Source: Candidatus Poribacteria bacterium (GTDB taxonomy: Bacteria; Poribacteria; WGA-4E; WGA-3G). Taken from it: 60,089 nucleotides of DNA. Positions 7,719 to 17,436 of the stretch are shown one piece after another (positions within the stretch are counted from its first letter, which is position 1; each line of letters opens with the position of its first letter). The notes under the pieces were generated by a model that saw only the letters and a list, made by a program, of their open reading frames with translations, was not told the origin of the DNA and searched no databases. A program made the translations under genes and the position numbers. The stretch is from assembly GCA_012270865.1 (NCBI GenBank), contig JAAXHL010000206.1:1-60089 (forward strand), in the 5' to 3' direction.

Positions 7719-8645
7719 TTAGTACCCCAACAATGCGATGCCTTCGCGATACGTTTGTGCCGAGTGCTGTAAAGAACCGAGCTCGTCGTCGGTGAGTTCG
7801 ATTTCGAGAATCTCTTCTATACCGTTTCCACCGAGCTTAATCGGGACACCGATGTAGAGATCATCAATACCGTATTGTCCGGTGAGATGTGCGGAGCAGG
7901 GGAGCAGCCGCTTCTTATCAAGGATGATCGCTTCTGCCATCTGCGCCAATGAGGCACCGGCGGCATAGTATCCACTTGTTTTTAAGAGATTGACGATTTC
8001 GGCACCACCATCGCGCGTCCGTTGCGCCATCGCTTCGATCCGATCTTCGGGTATCAACTGCGGAATCGGGATGCCGTTAACGGTGGTATAGCGTGGGAGC
8101 GGTACCATCGTGTCGCCGTGTCCACCGAGGACGAGTGCGTGGATGTCTTCTACGGATACACCGAGTTCGAGGGAGATAAAATAACGGAACCGTGCCGAAT
8201 CCAGAACGCCTGCCTGTCCGACAACGCGGTTTGACGGGAATCCTGAGACTTTCCACGCGTGGTAGGTCATGATGTCCAACGGGTTGGTGAGCATCATGAT
8301 AATGGTATCTGGTGAATGCTTCACGACGTTTTCTGTGACGCTGCCGACGATGTTCGCGTTTGTTTGCAACAGGTCTTCGCGCGTCATCCCCGGTTTACGT
8401 GGGGAGCCTGATGTGATAATTACCAAGTCGGAGCCTGCGGTTGCGGTGTAATCGAGGTCTCCATCAATTGCGGCATCAAAGAGTTCTACGGGACCCATTT
8501 GTGCCATATCCAACGCTTTACCTTGCGGGACCCCGTCCACGATGTCTATCATGACGACATCACCGAGTTGTTTTTGTGCGATAAGGAACGCCGCTGTTGC
8601 GCCGACATTCCCTGCACCGATAACACTGATTTTTTTTCTTGCCAC
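7719..8645 (-). CDS. mdh: Malate dehydrogenase
   Basis: About 308 residues, of the lactate-dehydrogenase-like malate dehydrogenase type. Seen: the NAD-binding GAGNVGA motif near the N-terminus; the malate-type substrate loop with SPRKPGMTRED, whose two Arg residues bind the dicarboxylate; and the catalytic-His region VLGGHGDTMV. It oxidises malate to oxaloacetate with NAD in the cytoplasmic TCA cycle. I prefer a GTG start at 8645: GGAGG lies just before it, within the codons that a longer ATG start at 8657 would use. A 17-base-spaced promoter lies at 8699-8727. Confidence 0.93.
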   Translation of the reverse strand: MARKKISVIGAGNVGATAAFLIAQKQLGDVVMIDIVDGVPQGKALDMAQMGPVELFDAAIDGDLDYTATAGSDLVIITSGSPRKPGMTREDLLQTNANIVGSVTENVVKHSPDTIIMMLTNPLDIMTYHAWKVSGFPSNRVVGQAGVLDSARFRYFISLELGVSVEDIHALVLGGHGDTMVPLPRYTTVNGIPIPQLIPEDRIEAMAQRTRDGGAEIVNLLKTSGYYAAGASLAQMAEAIILDKKRLLPCSAHLTGQYGIDDLYIGVPIKLGGNGIEEILEIELTDDELGSLQHSAQTYREGIALLGY

Positions 8646-8698
8646 TTCTGCCTCCATTATGAAAATGTGTGGTTTTTATTCTAAGGTTGACAGTACTA

Positions 8699-8727
8699 AT
8701 TATACCCAGAAATCTGAAAATAATCAA
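8699..8727 (-). promoter_or_regulatory. Putative mdh promoter
   Basis: On the minus strand TTGATT (8722-8727), a 17-base spacer and a perfect TATAAT (8699-8704), about 50 bases upstream of the preferred mdh start. Confidence 0.5.
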
Positions 8728-8751
8728 GTCTACAATAGTTTTCTATTCGTC

Positions 8752-8780
8752 TTGACATTCAAATAAATTCCGCGTATAAT
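8752..8780 (+). promoter_or_regulatory. Strong sigma-70-type promoter of the NHL gene
   Basis: Perfect TTGACA (8752-8757), a 17-base spacer and perfect TATAAT (8775-8780). The next start codon is at 8950, so the leader would be about 160 bases. It is divergent from the mdh promoter. Confidence 0.65.
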
Positions 8781-8949
8781 AAAAAAGACAATTCGCAATA
8801 GTAAGATTTCAAATTATACCATTTCTAAAGACTGTCATCACATTACCGGTTTTCCTGAAATGTGTAGCACTGCGGGACAAAGTAAAAGATTGTTCTACAT
8901 AAAGAGAGATTTATTAACAGAAATGGTATTACAACAAAATTAGGAAATT

Positions 8950-10965
8950 ATGCAAAAACATATCCCTATCCTACTACCCCTGTTTCTTTTGTGTTTTTTA
9001 GGTATCGGATTGCCCTCCGCATTTTCAGTCGATTTTATCCAATTAGAGCGTGAATTCGGTGGTAAAGGTGCCACGGAAGGCAAGTTCAGTAAAGACATTC
9101 ACCTCGCCTTTGATCGTCAGAACATCTACGTCAGTGATACCGAAAACCGACTTATCCAGAAGTTGTCTGCGACTGGTGAATTCCTTTTTCAAATCCCAGA
9201 AGCCCCGGAATCGCCAGATAATATCTTACGGAAACCGAGACATCTTGCCGTTGATAGCGTTGGAAACATCTATGTCGCCGATGTGACCGCGCATCATATC
9301 CCCGAAAACACCGATCCGAAGGTCTATATGTTCGCACCGTGTGTCCACAAATTTAGTCCAGTCGGTGAACGCTTAGAGACCTACTTTGTTGACCCGGTGG
9401 ATGTCTATCCGAAAGTTGTTTTGACGGCAGGTCTCATCCTTGATGAAGAGGGAAAGGCGGCGTTCGCGATTCAACCGAAAGGCTATGATAGAGCACTCCG
9501 GGTTGCACTCAATGCCGAAAATGAGCTCTACGTTTTAGATGCTGAACGCGGACGTGTCCATAAGTTCGGTACCGATGGGGAAAAGATGACCACTTTCGGT
9601 AGATACGGGGCAGGCGATGGCGAATTTGATACGGATGCGGCGGACATCGCAATTGATGCTCGTGGAAACGTCCTCATCGCGGACACCGGCAATCACCGAA
9701 TTGTTAGGTTTGATGCAGCGGGTAAACCGCTCAATAGTTTCGGTAGAAAGGGACGCGGGAACGGTGAATTTACGAAACCGATGGCACTCGCGACACTGCC
9801 TACCGGCGAAATCCTCGTTAAAGATGTGAGTCAGTTCCGCAGAAAAATTGGTGGGTTGCCGGAGATTGTTGTGCTTTCACCGACATTAACGCAGCTGACG
9901 GAAAGCACGCCGAGTCAAACTGAACTTGCTGATACCATTAACAACGCGACACGTTCAGAATACGGACCGTTTGCGCAAAGTCCAGCAGTCGCCGCCGATA
10001 CCGCTGCACTGAATAGACGCGTGCGTTTGTTGGAAGAGGCAGAATACAGTCGCTACTACGCCGGTGAAACCGATGCGGAAGACGACGCAGAACTCGCTGA
10101 AGAACTGAAACGTAAAGACCTTCGTCTGACGCTCTTGCACAACGTGATTTCAAGAGTCCAAAAATTTGACAGCAACGGTCAGTATATCGGACGCATCGTC
10201 TACGAGACGGACCAACTCAGCGAGGAAAAACACGACCAGACCTTCTTAGACCTTGATGCTTCGGGACATCTCTATCTACGGGATGATAGCGATTTTACGA
10301 TCGCCCAATATTCTATCACTGGGTTTACCGTGAAACCGTCTCACATGAACGGTTTTTATAGCCTTCGGGCAGCGAATCTCCAGAACAACTATTCGGAAGA
10401 TTATGAGGACATCGATCTTTCGACGGATGTCCAAGATGAACTTAACCAATTGGAGTTTAAAAATCTATTGGGATGGACGTATAGCCTCTCTGAACGGTGG
10501 CACTTGACGCTCCTTGATGAGCTGACATACGCTGAGCAAGATGAACGTTATATCACGCCTGCGAAAGTGGAAGATAGTTACGACTTTGGGACACAGGCAT
10601 TAGAGAACGCTTTCGCAGCGAACCTGAAGTTCATCACGAACCCGAATCCGTACCGCTATAAGGAGTTGAACCTATCGGTGGGACGTGTTGACGGGACATC
10701 CGATTTGACACAGGACGCACTCTACGTCGAGCTCAACAAACAGCGCAGAGTTGATACCGGTGATGCGAGTTCTACGGTCATTGAACTCAATTGGGATATC
10801 TGGTCGCGGACGAACTTATGGCTCCGTTATGCGGATCTCAATCCTGCGGAGACGAGTCGTAATTTTATCCGTCGGTTCTATGATGTTTCTGGCGATCTCT
10901 ATGAGGTTTTTGGCAGTCGTAATCAGGCGCGCCAGTTCCTTGGCGAGTTGACGATAAAGTTTTGA
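8950..10965 (+). CDS. Exported NHL-repeat propeller with C-terminal barrel-like domain
   Basis: 671 residues. A signal peptide covers about 1-26 (hydrophobic core, then PSAFS). Several NHL repeats follow, with GNVLIADTGNHRIVRFDAAG the clearest, giving a six-bladed propeller in the first 300-odd residues. Residues of about 300-400 are charged and probably helical. The last 190 residues alternate in strand-like fashion and end in ELTIKF, a terminal Phe typical of outer-membrane barrels. TTAGGA lies just upstream of the ATG. No function can be assigned; a surface-exposed binding protein is a guess. The propeller call is firm and the barrel call tentative. Confidence 0.75.
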   Translation: MQKHIPILLPLFLLCFLGIGLPSAFSVDFIQLEREFGGKGATEGKFSKDIHLAFDRQNIYVSDTENRLIQKLSATGEFLFQIPEAPESPDNILRKPRHLAVDSVGNIYVADVTAHHIPENTDPKVYMFAPCVHKFSPVGERLETYFVDPVDVYPKVVLTAGLILDEEGKAAFAIQPKGYDRALRVALNAENELYVLDAERGRVHKFGTDGEKMTTFGRYGAGDGEFDTDAADIAIDARGNVLIADTGNHRIVRFDAAGKPLNSFGRKGRGNGEFTKPMALATLPTGEILVKDVSQFRRKIGGLPEIVVLSPTLTQLTESTPSQTELADTINNATRSEYGPFAQSPAVAADTAALNRRVRLLEEAEYSRYYAGETDAEDDAELAEELKRKDLRLTLLHNVISRVQKFDSNGQYIGRIVYETDQLSEEKHDQTFLDLDASGHLYLRDDSDFTIAQYSITGFTVKPSHMNGFYSLRAANLQNNYSEDYEDIDLSTDVQDELNQLEFKNLLGWTYSLSERWHLTLLDELTYAEQDERYITPAKVEDSYDFGTQALENAFAANLKFITNPNPYRYKELNLSVGRVDGTSDLTQDALYVELNKQRRVDTGDASSTVIELNWDIWSRTNLWLRYADLNPAETSRNFIRRFYDVSGDLYEVFGSRNQARQFLGELTIKF

Positions 10966-11083
10966 GGTTTTTGTCTATGCGCCAAGCGTTGGTTTCGGCT
11001 CGCTGAACATGAACACAATTTTAGGTATATCCGCTTTTGAAGATGTCAAAAGCTATATGCCTTGGCTTGAGGTATTTGTTAAT

Positions 11084-12046
11084 ATGGAGTTTAGAGCACT
11101 TAAAGCTGAGGAATTAGAGGCGTGGTTGGATCATGTCACGCACGTTTTTTCTGGGGGTCGTCAATATTTTTCTAATCATTGGCACAACGATCCGTGGCGG
11201 GACCCGGCGGGTATCCGTATTGCGGTTGATAACGGTAAAATCGTCAGCACGGTGCGCGTTTTTATCCGTAAGATGTTTTTACACGGCAAACCGGTAACTG
11301 TCGGTGGTATCGGTGAAGTCAGTACGCGTTCGGAATACCGTCGGCGTGGACTTGCGACGCAGCTTCTTAAGGATGCGATCGGGTTCATGGAGTCCCGCGA
11401 CATCGTTACCTCCTCACTTCATGGCAGCCAACGTATCTATTCGGTTGAAGGGTGGGAGAAGGTGCCTCGCTACTACGCGAAACAACCCATAGCGGCGAAA
11501 AAACAGGTGGCGTGGGATGTACGTCCGGCAAATTTCGATGATCACGCCGAAGTTGAACGCATCGCTGCGATTTATGATGCTTATGCCCGTAAATTCAACG
11601 GAACTTTTGTCAGGGATGATATGGATTATTGGACAAAGTGGGTGCGGACGGAATCTCCGAGTGCTTGGGTCGCTGGACGTGATGACGATATTGAGGGTTA
11701 CGTCTCTGTTGTCCGCGACGAAGACAAATTAAACGTTGAGGAATTCTTCGTTTCAGACCCCGTTTTTGCTGAGGATCGCGGTCAGCAGCTTTTTGGGGAT
11801 CTGCTCTCTAATGTCATAGCACAAATAGATGCCGAATCGCTCGAAGTTACCTATCCTGCCCCGATTGCAGACGGTTTTAATGCGCCAACGATCAAGGAAC
11901 ACGGCAGTACGATGTATCGTATCAATCAACCCGACGCGCTTCCGAACCCGTCCGATTCAATCCCGGACATGTTGCATAACCAACCAGAATCTTTATCACA
12001 AGGCATCAAATCACATCATATCTTTTGGTATACGGATGGATATTAG
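11084..12046 (+). CDS. GNAT-family acetyltransferase
   Basis: About 320 residues from the preferred ATG at 11084 (GAGG 10 bases upstream, and MEFRALKAEELEAW is a typical GNAT beginning). An ATG at 11009 gives 345 residues but has no ribosome site. The acetyl-CoA-binding motif is seen in GGIGEVSTRSEYRRRGLATQ (a V-x-x-x-x-R-R-R-G-L-A type loop). The length and second half suggest an Eis-like two-domain enzyme. It transfers an acetyl group to an amine; the substrate is unknown. Its last 4 bases overlap the convergent DUF433 gene. Confidence 0.82.
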   Translation: MEFRALKAEELEAWLDHVTHVFSGGRQYFSNHWHNDPWRDPAGIRIAVDNGKIVSTVRVFIRKMFLHGKPVTVGGIGEVSTRSEYRRRGLATQLLKDAIGFMESRDIVTSSLHGSQRIYSVEGWEKVPRYYAKQPIAAKKQVAWDVRPANFDDHAEVERIAAIYDAYARKFNGTFVRDDMDYWTKWVRTESPSAWVAGRDDDIEGYVSVVRDEDKLNVEEFFVSDPVFAEDRGQQLFGDLLSNVIAQIDAESLEVTYPAPIADGFNAPTIKEHGSTMYRINQPDALPNPSDSIPDMLHNQPESLSQGIKSHHIFWYTDGY

Positions 12047-12282
12047 GAGGTAGTATCGCGGTGGGAGACAACATCAATGATTATTTCGTTCTCAAGCGCG
12101 CGTGCAGCATAGGCGAGGACCGCCCGGATGCTTTCTTCACTTAGTTCTGGATAGTCCGCGATGATCTCTTCATGTGACATACCACTTGCCAATAACCCCA
12201 ATATATGTTCAACGCTAAGGCGTGTGCCGTCAACAATCGGTTTTCCACCAAGGATTCTCGGATTCGCAACGATTCTTGCCAT
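12043..12282 (-). CDS. DUF433 antitoxin-like protein (orphan)
   Basis: 79 residues with the DUF433 signature: NPRILGGKPIVDGTRLSVE, then ILGLLASG-S-EEI-ADYPELSEE-IRA-L-YA. DUF433 proteins carry a winged-helix-like DNA-binding fold and are usually paired with a PIN-like (DUF5615) toxin. No such partner lies next to it. GAGGT precedes the ATG. A second DUF433 copy is at 45979-46188. The antitoxin role is family knowledge; the lone status is observed. Confidence 0.8.
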   Translation of the reverse strand: MARIVANPRILGGKPIVDGTRLSVEHILGLLASGMSHEEIIADYPELSEESIRAVLAYAARALENEIIIDVVSHRDTTS

Positions 12283-12395
12283 AATTTTTTACCTCTCTAT
12301 GGAAAATTTATTAATCTCACCTATATAGTTTACCAGAATTTGTGGTTTTCATCAAATCGTTTTGCTGAATTCTCTCCCCTTTTTCGACAAAAAGT

Positions 12396-12424
12396 TTGAC
12401 TTCTAATCCGGCACGGTATATAAT
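12396..12424 (+). promoter_or_regulatory. Strong sigma-70-type promoter of the Gfo/Idh gene
   Basis: TTGACT (12396-12401), a 17-base spacer and perfect TATAAT (12419-12424). The start codon follows at 12499 with GGAGG 8 bases before it. Confidence 0.6.
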
Positions 12425-12498
12425 CGTTTCGACACAAAATAGTGAATCTCGTAACCACCTCATTTTTTAAAACTATCGGATAGTTGGAGGATATAGAC

Positions 12499-13497
12499 AT
12501 GTCGAAACTACGTGTAGGGGTTATCGGATGTAGCGGTATCGGTACGACACACGCATCGGGGATAGTCGGTATGCCGAATGTAGAATTAGCCGCCGGCTGC
12601 GATTTTGTTCAAGGAACGTTAGACGCTTTTAAAGAAAAGTATCAGGGCAATTGGGACAACATTTCTCTGTATACTAACCATCAGGAGATGCTCGCCGCTG
12701 AGAATTTGGATGTCGTGACGGTGGCGACCTCTGACCATCGGCATGCTGACCTCGTCGTTGATGCTGCGAACGCCGGTGTGAAGGGTGTTTTCTGTGAAAA
12801 ACCGATGGCGACAAGCGTTGCGGATGCCGACAGGATGATAGAAGCAACCGAGCGAAACGGCACCATCCTGTCGATTGACCACACCCGTCGGTGGCAACCG
12901 TTGTGGCGACATACGCATGATGTGGTTGTCGGTGGTGGACAGATTGGAGATGTCCAATACGTTATCGGGACCTTGAGCGGCGGACGCGCGATGCTGTTCC
13001 GCAACGGAACGCATCTTGTCGATGCTATCTGCTATTTTGCCGACTCGGAACCGGAATGGGTCTCTGCCGAATTAGAAGACGGTTACGAAGACTATAACGA
13101 GTACAAAGGCGATGGCGGACACGTTCCAGCGACGGAACCCTCGGCGCACGGGTATATCCACTTTGCGAACGGTGTACGCGGCTACTATGCTGGCGGACCG
13201 AAAACCACGCTCTCTGGGTTCCGTGTAGAGATTGTTGGAAACAACGGTTATATCCTTATCAGTGACCGAGGTGCAACACTTCATCAAAATGATACTGTTG
13301 AGACGATCGAGGCACCGTCGTGGGATATGACAGGTATCCCTGCTGGTGTACGGGAGTTAGTCAACCTTGTCGCAGAGGGTGGCGAACCGGTTTCACCTGG
13401 GAGTGAAGGGTACAAAGTCGTTCAGATCATCATCGGTTTCTTGACTTCACAGCAAAATGATAACGGGAAGGTCAGGCTGCCGTTGTCTGATGGTTAG
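12499..13497 (+). CDS. Gfo/Idh/MocA-family oxidoreductase
   Basis: 332 residues from the ATG at 12499, which has GGAGG 8 bases upstream; the longer TTG-initiated frame from 12484 would begin inside that ribosome site. N-terminal Rossmann fold with VGVIGCSGIGTTHASG, then the EKPMATSVADAD block with the Lys that is usual in the family active site, followed by the alpha/beta domain. It probably oxidises or reduces a sugar or cyclitol with NAD(P). It has its own promoter at 12396-12424 and overlaps the convergent ABC ATPase gene by 4 bases. Confidence 0.88.
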   Translation: MSKLRVGVIGCSGIGTTHASGIVGMPNVELAAGCDFVQGTLDAFKEKYQGNWDNISLYTNHQEMLAAENLDVVTVATSDHRHADLVVDAANAGVKGVFCEKPMATSVADADRMIEATERNGTILSIDHTRRWQPLWRHTHDVVVGGGQIGDVQYVIGTLSGGRAMLFRNGTHLVDAICYFADSEPEWVSAELEDGYEDYNEYKGDGGHVPATEPSAHGYIHFANGVRGYYAGGPKTTLSGFRVEIVGNNGYILISDRGATLHQNDTVETIEAPSWDMTGIPAGVRELVNLVAEGGEPVSPGSEGYKVVQIIIGFLTSQQNDNGKVRLPLSDG

Positions 13498-14585
13498 TCG
13501 TTGTTGGCTTTTAAGACAATCGCATTCTCAGGGGACCAGTGCAGATAGACCGTCTCGCCGCGGTGGAAGCGGTGTGTCTCTTTCACGCCGATGTTCTGCT
13601 GATGCGCAATCAGTGGCGTGGGATAGTCTGTCTGTACTGTATATTGTAGCGTCGTGCCAAGATAACTTTCGTCTTGAATTGTGCCGCGTAAACAATTTGA
13701 GGCATCAGAGGTAGGCATCGTCCGTAAGTCAAGACGTTCTGGACGAATGGCTATGGTGACAGGTGCGTTTAACGGCACGTCTTCAGTTGGTGTACAGGTA
13801 ACCTTAAGCGGTGGGTCTATCGCCAAGCCGATTTCGTTCTCGGCGACGAGTGTTCCGTCAAGGAAGTTGGAGGTACCGATGAAGTCGGCGACGAAGCGCG
13901 TCTGCGGAGCATCGTAGATTTCGGATGGCGTTCCTACCTGCAGGATTTTACCGTCGTTCATCACTGCGATCCGATCGGACAGTGCTAACGCCTCGCCTTG
14001 GTCGTGCGTAACGTAAACAAACGTAATTCCGACTTTGCGTTGCAGTGCCTTGAGTTCGGATTGCATCTGTTTGCGGAGTTTCAGATCGAGTGCAGAGAGC
14101 GGTTCGTCCAACAGTAGGATAGTGGGTTCGTTAATGAGTGCCCGCGCTAGTGCGACGCGTTGCCGCTCGCCACCAGAGAGTTCGCTCGGTTTCCGCTCAC
14201 CATATCCGGGCAGCTGAATTAAATCTAACGAACGTTCAACGGCATCCGAGATTTCTGATTTCGATGCCTTTTTCATTTGTAGCCCGAATGCGATGTTCTG
14301 TGCGACGGTCTTATGTGGGAACAAGGCGTAATTTTGGAAAACGGTGTTGACAGGACGACGATAGGGCGGTGTTTCTATCATTAATTCGTCGTTGATGTAG
14401 ACTTCTCCGGCAGTAGGATACTCAAACCCTCCGATAATGCGCAGGGTTGTCGTTTTTCCACACCCACTCGGTCCGAGCAGTGAAAAAAACTCACCACCTT
14501 CTATCTGTAGCGATATGGCATCTACTGCTACTGTGTCACCGAACTGTTTCGTTACGGATGTGAGGGTAATCTGTCCTATTGACAT
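13494..14585 (-). CDS. ABC transporter ATP-binding protein, PotA/MalK type
   Basis: 363 residues. Walker A LLGPSGCGKTTT, signature LSGGERQRVALARAL, Walker B LLLDEPLSALD, then the switch His in THDQGEALAL. The C-terminal third is an OB/TOBE-type regulatory domain, as in PotA, FbpC and MalK importers. No permease or binding protein is next to it, so the substrate (polyamine, iron or sugar) cannot be named. Its start overlaps the end of the upstream methyltransferase gene by 10 bases, so the two are probably translated together. Confidence 0.88.
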   Translation of the reverse strand: MSIGQITLTSVTKQFGDTVAVDAISLQIEGGEFFSLLGPSGCGKTTTLRIIGGFEYPTAGEVYINDELMIETPPYRRPVNTVFQNYALFPHKTVAQNIAFGLQMKKASKSEISDAVERSLDLIQLPGYGERKPSELSGGERQRVALARALINEPTILLLDEPLSALDLKLRKQMQSELKALQRKVGITFVYVTHDQGEALALSDRIAVMNDGKILQVGTPSEIYDAPQTRFVADFIGTSNFLDGTLVAENEIGLAIDPPLKVTCTPTEDVPLNAPVTIAIRPERLDLRTMPTSDASNCLRGTIQDESYLGTTLQYTVQTDYPTPLIAHQQNIGVKETHRFHRGETVYLHWSPENAIVLKANND

Positions 14586-15841
14586 GTATGGGTTGTTTTC
14601 TGACAGATGACGATGTTTTCTTCGTGCATCGTTGTAGCGGTTTCACCGGCGATATTGGAGGGGCTGTTCTTCTTCGGCATCCGTTTGTTTGGTATGTTTC
14701 TGACAATTGTCGCCTTATGCGTAAACCCGTGTTGACAAAAAGCATCAACGACGAATTCATCGGTCGGCAGCAGAACGCCTTTGACCTGGCGGTTTCCAAC
14801 GACATAGCAAATCGTACCGCGCGATGAAAGGATTTGTGCTATTGAATTGATGCTACGTCCGAGGTCAATATAAAACGCCGATACCTCTCTCGCGCGTTTT
14901 TCATCAACTGAACGAATTTTGTCAACAGCAGCGGATATTGGAGAATCCCTTAACGTTTCTTTTGAATGCTGTCCTCCCATTGCAAGTTTATCAATCTTGC
15001 GGGCATTCGGTAAACCTATCCATTCCGCCGCGAGTCGCGAGAATTGTCCGTACGCAACTGTGGTGTGCGAGTCGCCGTAGGGAGGAGATGTAATAACGAC
15101 ATCATAACCGCCGAGAGGTCGAAGCATTGGCAGTTCTCCTTGAACCGTGTTTGCGTTGGATACCGATACCTCAACGCTTTTCCGTTTTTCAAGGAACGCT
15201 GCTAACCCGTGCCGATTCCTGCTGAGTTTCTTGCTGAAGATGCCGAACACGTCCGGTTTGAAACCGTCAAGTTTTTCGATAGGCATGCGGTATAATTTAA
15301 ACTCCCCGTTCCGCGTGTAGGAGACCTCTCGAACTGTTTCCGAAAACGCAACCAGTATAAAGTTTCGGACAACCTCATCTTCTATTCTGTTAATCCAACT
15401 TCGTAGGTAAGCGAGACATTTGATCACCTCTTTGGAGAACCAATACTCAAGATTGAGAATGTTCGGGATCGGAGCGTCAGGAATCTTGCCTTCTCGGAAT
15501 TCAACTTTAAAGAGATGATCGTTCAACCTGTTTAGCGTTTCATCTAATGTCCGAAGACACATCGGTGTTGACTTCGCAGTTGCTATCAGGCGTACAAGCG
15601 GATTAATGTCGCATCCGACGCTGTGCATACCGAATAGCGATGCTTCAACCAGAGAGGTGCCAGTACCACAATAGGGGTCAAGCAGCCATCCATCCTCTAC
15701 GCCGTACGTTTTAAGAAGTTTCCGTGCAATTTGCGGAATCATCATTGCCGGGTAGGCGTGGAAACAGTGGGTATATTCTTTGGTATTAGCATATTGAAGA
15801 TCCCAAGTTTTGTCTCTGTACTTCAGGTCCCTTGTGTGCAT
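14576..15841 (-). CDS. Orphan DNA methyltransferase (TSPPY type) 1
   Basis: 421 residues. SAM-binding motif I is DPYCGTGTS (55-63) and catalytic motif IV is TSPPY (251-255). TSPPY is typical of N4-cytosine enzymes, although N6-adenine cannot be excluded. The segment between the motifs probably holds the target-recognition region (alpha-type order). A preceding HAYPAMMIPQIA block is also recognisable in the second methyltransferase at 39585-41186 (HPYKGKFIPQLV). No restriction endonuclease gene is adjacent on either side. The recognition site is unknown. Confidence 0.85.
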   Translation of the reverse strand: MHTRDLKYRDKTWDLQYANTKEYTHCFHAYPAMMIPQIARKLLKTYGVEDGWLLDPYCGTGTSLVEASLFGMHSVGCDINPLVRLIATAKSTPMCLRTLDETLNRLNDHLFKVEFREGKIPDAPIPNILNLEYWFSKEVIKCLAYLRSWINRIEDEVVRNFILVAFSETVREVSYTRNGEFKLYRMPIEKLDGFKPDVFGIFSKKLSRNRHGLAAFLEKRKSVEVSVSNANTVQGELPMLRPLGGYDVVITSPPYGDSHTTVAYGQFSRLAAEWIGLPNARKIDKLAMGGQHSKETLRDSPISAAVDKIRSVDEKRAREVSAFYIDLGRSINSIAQILSSRGTICYVVGNRQVKGVLLPTDEFVVDAFCQHGFTHKATIVRNIPNKRMPKKNSPSNIAGETATTMHEENIVICQKTTHTCQ

Positions 15842-15856
15842 GGTTACTGGAGTCCA

Positions 15857-17302
15857 TTAATCTGCGGATAACACTCGCGTTAAAATCTGGTTTACCAGTT
15901 GCGGGTTTGCCTTTCCGCGGGTGGCACGCATGACTTGACCTACGAGGAATCCGATCGCCTTCTTTGTGCCGTCACGGTAATCTTGGGCGGGACCGGGGTT
16001 TTCTTCCACAACCTGTAACACAATGGCTTCTATCTCTGAGGTATCCGTAATCTGCGCCAAGCCTTTTTCTTGAACAATCTCTTTCGGCATTCTGCCGGTC
16101 TCAAAGGCATCGTCAAGCACGGATTTGGCGATTTTGCCGCTGATGGTTGCGTTGTCAATCAATTGGATGAGTTCGCTGAGATGTGTCGGCGTGACTTTTG
16201 AATCTTGGATCTCGATTTCTGCGGTGTTGAGGAGTCGGGTTAAGTCACCCATAATCCAGTTGGCACAAGTGGTCGGTTCGCCGCTGAGTTGTGCGGCTTC
16301 ATCGAAGAATTCGGCGAGATGTCGGGTCGTTGTCAAAAGTTCGGCGTTCTCGTCGGAGATGCCGTAGTCCGCGATGAAACGTTTGCGACGCACTGCGGGG
16401 AGTTCTGGAAGTGTCGGTCGGATCTCCTTAACCCACGCATCGCTTATCTGGACGTGAACGAGATCGGGTTCCGGGAAATAGCGATAGTCGTCTGCTTCTT
16501 CCTTGCCACGCATCGCTACAGTCTTGCCGGTGCTTGCATCGAACAGGAGTGTCTCTTGGACGACTTCTTCACCCGCGTCCAAAATCCGTGTCTGTCGTTT
16601 CACCTCGTATTCCATTGCATCGATGAGTTCCTGAAACGAGTTTTTGTTCTTAATCTCTGTGCGTGTCCCTAATTCTTTGCTGCCTTTAGGTCGGAGGGAG
16701 AGGTTCGGTTCGCATCGCAAACTCCCCTCCTCCATGTTACAGTCGCTGACTTCGATATATTCTAAGATTTCCTTGACGGCACGACAGTAGGCGATGGCTT
16801 CTTCGGGGGAATGTATCTCAGGTTCACTGACGATTTCGAGGAGCGGCACACCGGCGCGGTTGAAATCCATAAAACTACGGGTCGGATCGCCTGTAACTTC
16901 GGCGTGGATAGATTTTCCGGCATCTTCTTCAAGATGGATTCTGCGAAGCGCGACCGTCCGCTGCTCGCCGTTAAATTCAAACGTTACCTGTCCGTGTTGA
17001 CACAACGGGATGTCATACTGTGAGATTTGGTAGTTCTTCGGTAGGTCAGGGTAGAAATAGTTTTTCCGATCGAATTTACTGGACGTGGTGATTTTGCAGT
17101 CCATTGCTAAACCCGCGCGGACCGCAAACTCGACAGCACGCCTGTTGATGACGGGTAATGTACCCGGCATCCCTAAACAGATTGGACAGGTGCAATCGTT
17201 CGCTGACGCACCGAACGTGTAGGCACAGTTACAGAACAGTTTGCTCTCTGTGCATAATTCGGCGTGGATTTCTAAGCCGATAACAATTTCATATTTGTCC
17301 AT
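15857..17302 (-). CDS. gatB: Aspartyl/glutamyl-tRNA amidotransferase subunit B
   Basis: 481 residues from the ATG at 17302, which gives the classical GatB start (DKYEIVIGLEIHAEL); a GTG 15 codons earlier is open but adds an atypical extension. Seen: the Cys-rich zinc region (FCNCAY, then TCPICLG), LLEIVSEPEI and the C-terminal helical YqeY-like domain. GatB activates mischarged Glu-tRNA(Gln) or Asp-tRNA(Asn) for amidation within GatCAB. gatA and gatC are not in this window. Downstream, 15 bases separate it from the methyltransferase. Confidence 0.95.
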   Translation of the reverse strand: MDKYEIVIGLEIHAELCTESKLFCNCAYTFGASANDCTCPICLGMPGTLPVINRRAVEFAVRAGLAMDCKITTSSKFDRKNYFYPDLPKNYQISQYDIPLCQHGQVTFEFNGEQRTVALRRIHLEEDAGKSIHAEVTGDPTRSFMDFNRAGVPLLEIVSEPEIHSPEEAIAYCRAVKEILEYIEVSDCNMEEGSLRCEPNLSLRPKGSKELGTRTEIKNKNSFQELIDAMEYEVKRQTRILDAGEEVVQETLLFDASTGKTVAMRGKEEADDYRYFPEPDLVHVQISDAWVKEIRPTLPELPAVRRKRFIADYGISDENAELLTTTRHLAEFFDEAAQLSGEPTTCANWIMGDLTRLLNTAEIEIQDSKVTPTHLSELIQLIDNATISGKIAKSVLDDAFETGRMPKEIVQEKGLAQITDTSEIEAIVLQVVEENPGPAQDYRDGTKKAIGFLVGQVMRATRGKANPQLVNQILTRVLSAD

Positions 17303-17436
17303 TTTCTTTAATAATTCACCAAGTGTTCGATAAGGCGAGTTTGGCACGAATGCCCCATACCGTAGACCCGCAATGAACGTTGTTCATCGCTAAACGCTTT
17401 GGCTGGGTTTTTAACAATCTGCAAGATCTTCGTTGG

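Noticed and set aside
17303..17347. GTG-initiated extension of gatB
   Set aside because: GatB proteins start at the equivalent of the ATG at 17302, and the extension has no ribosome site.
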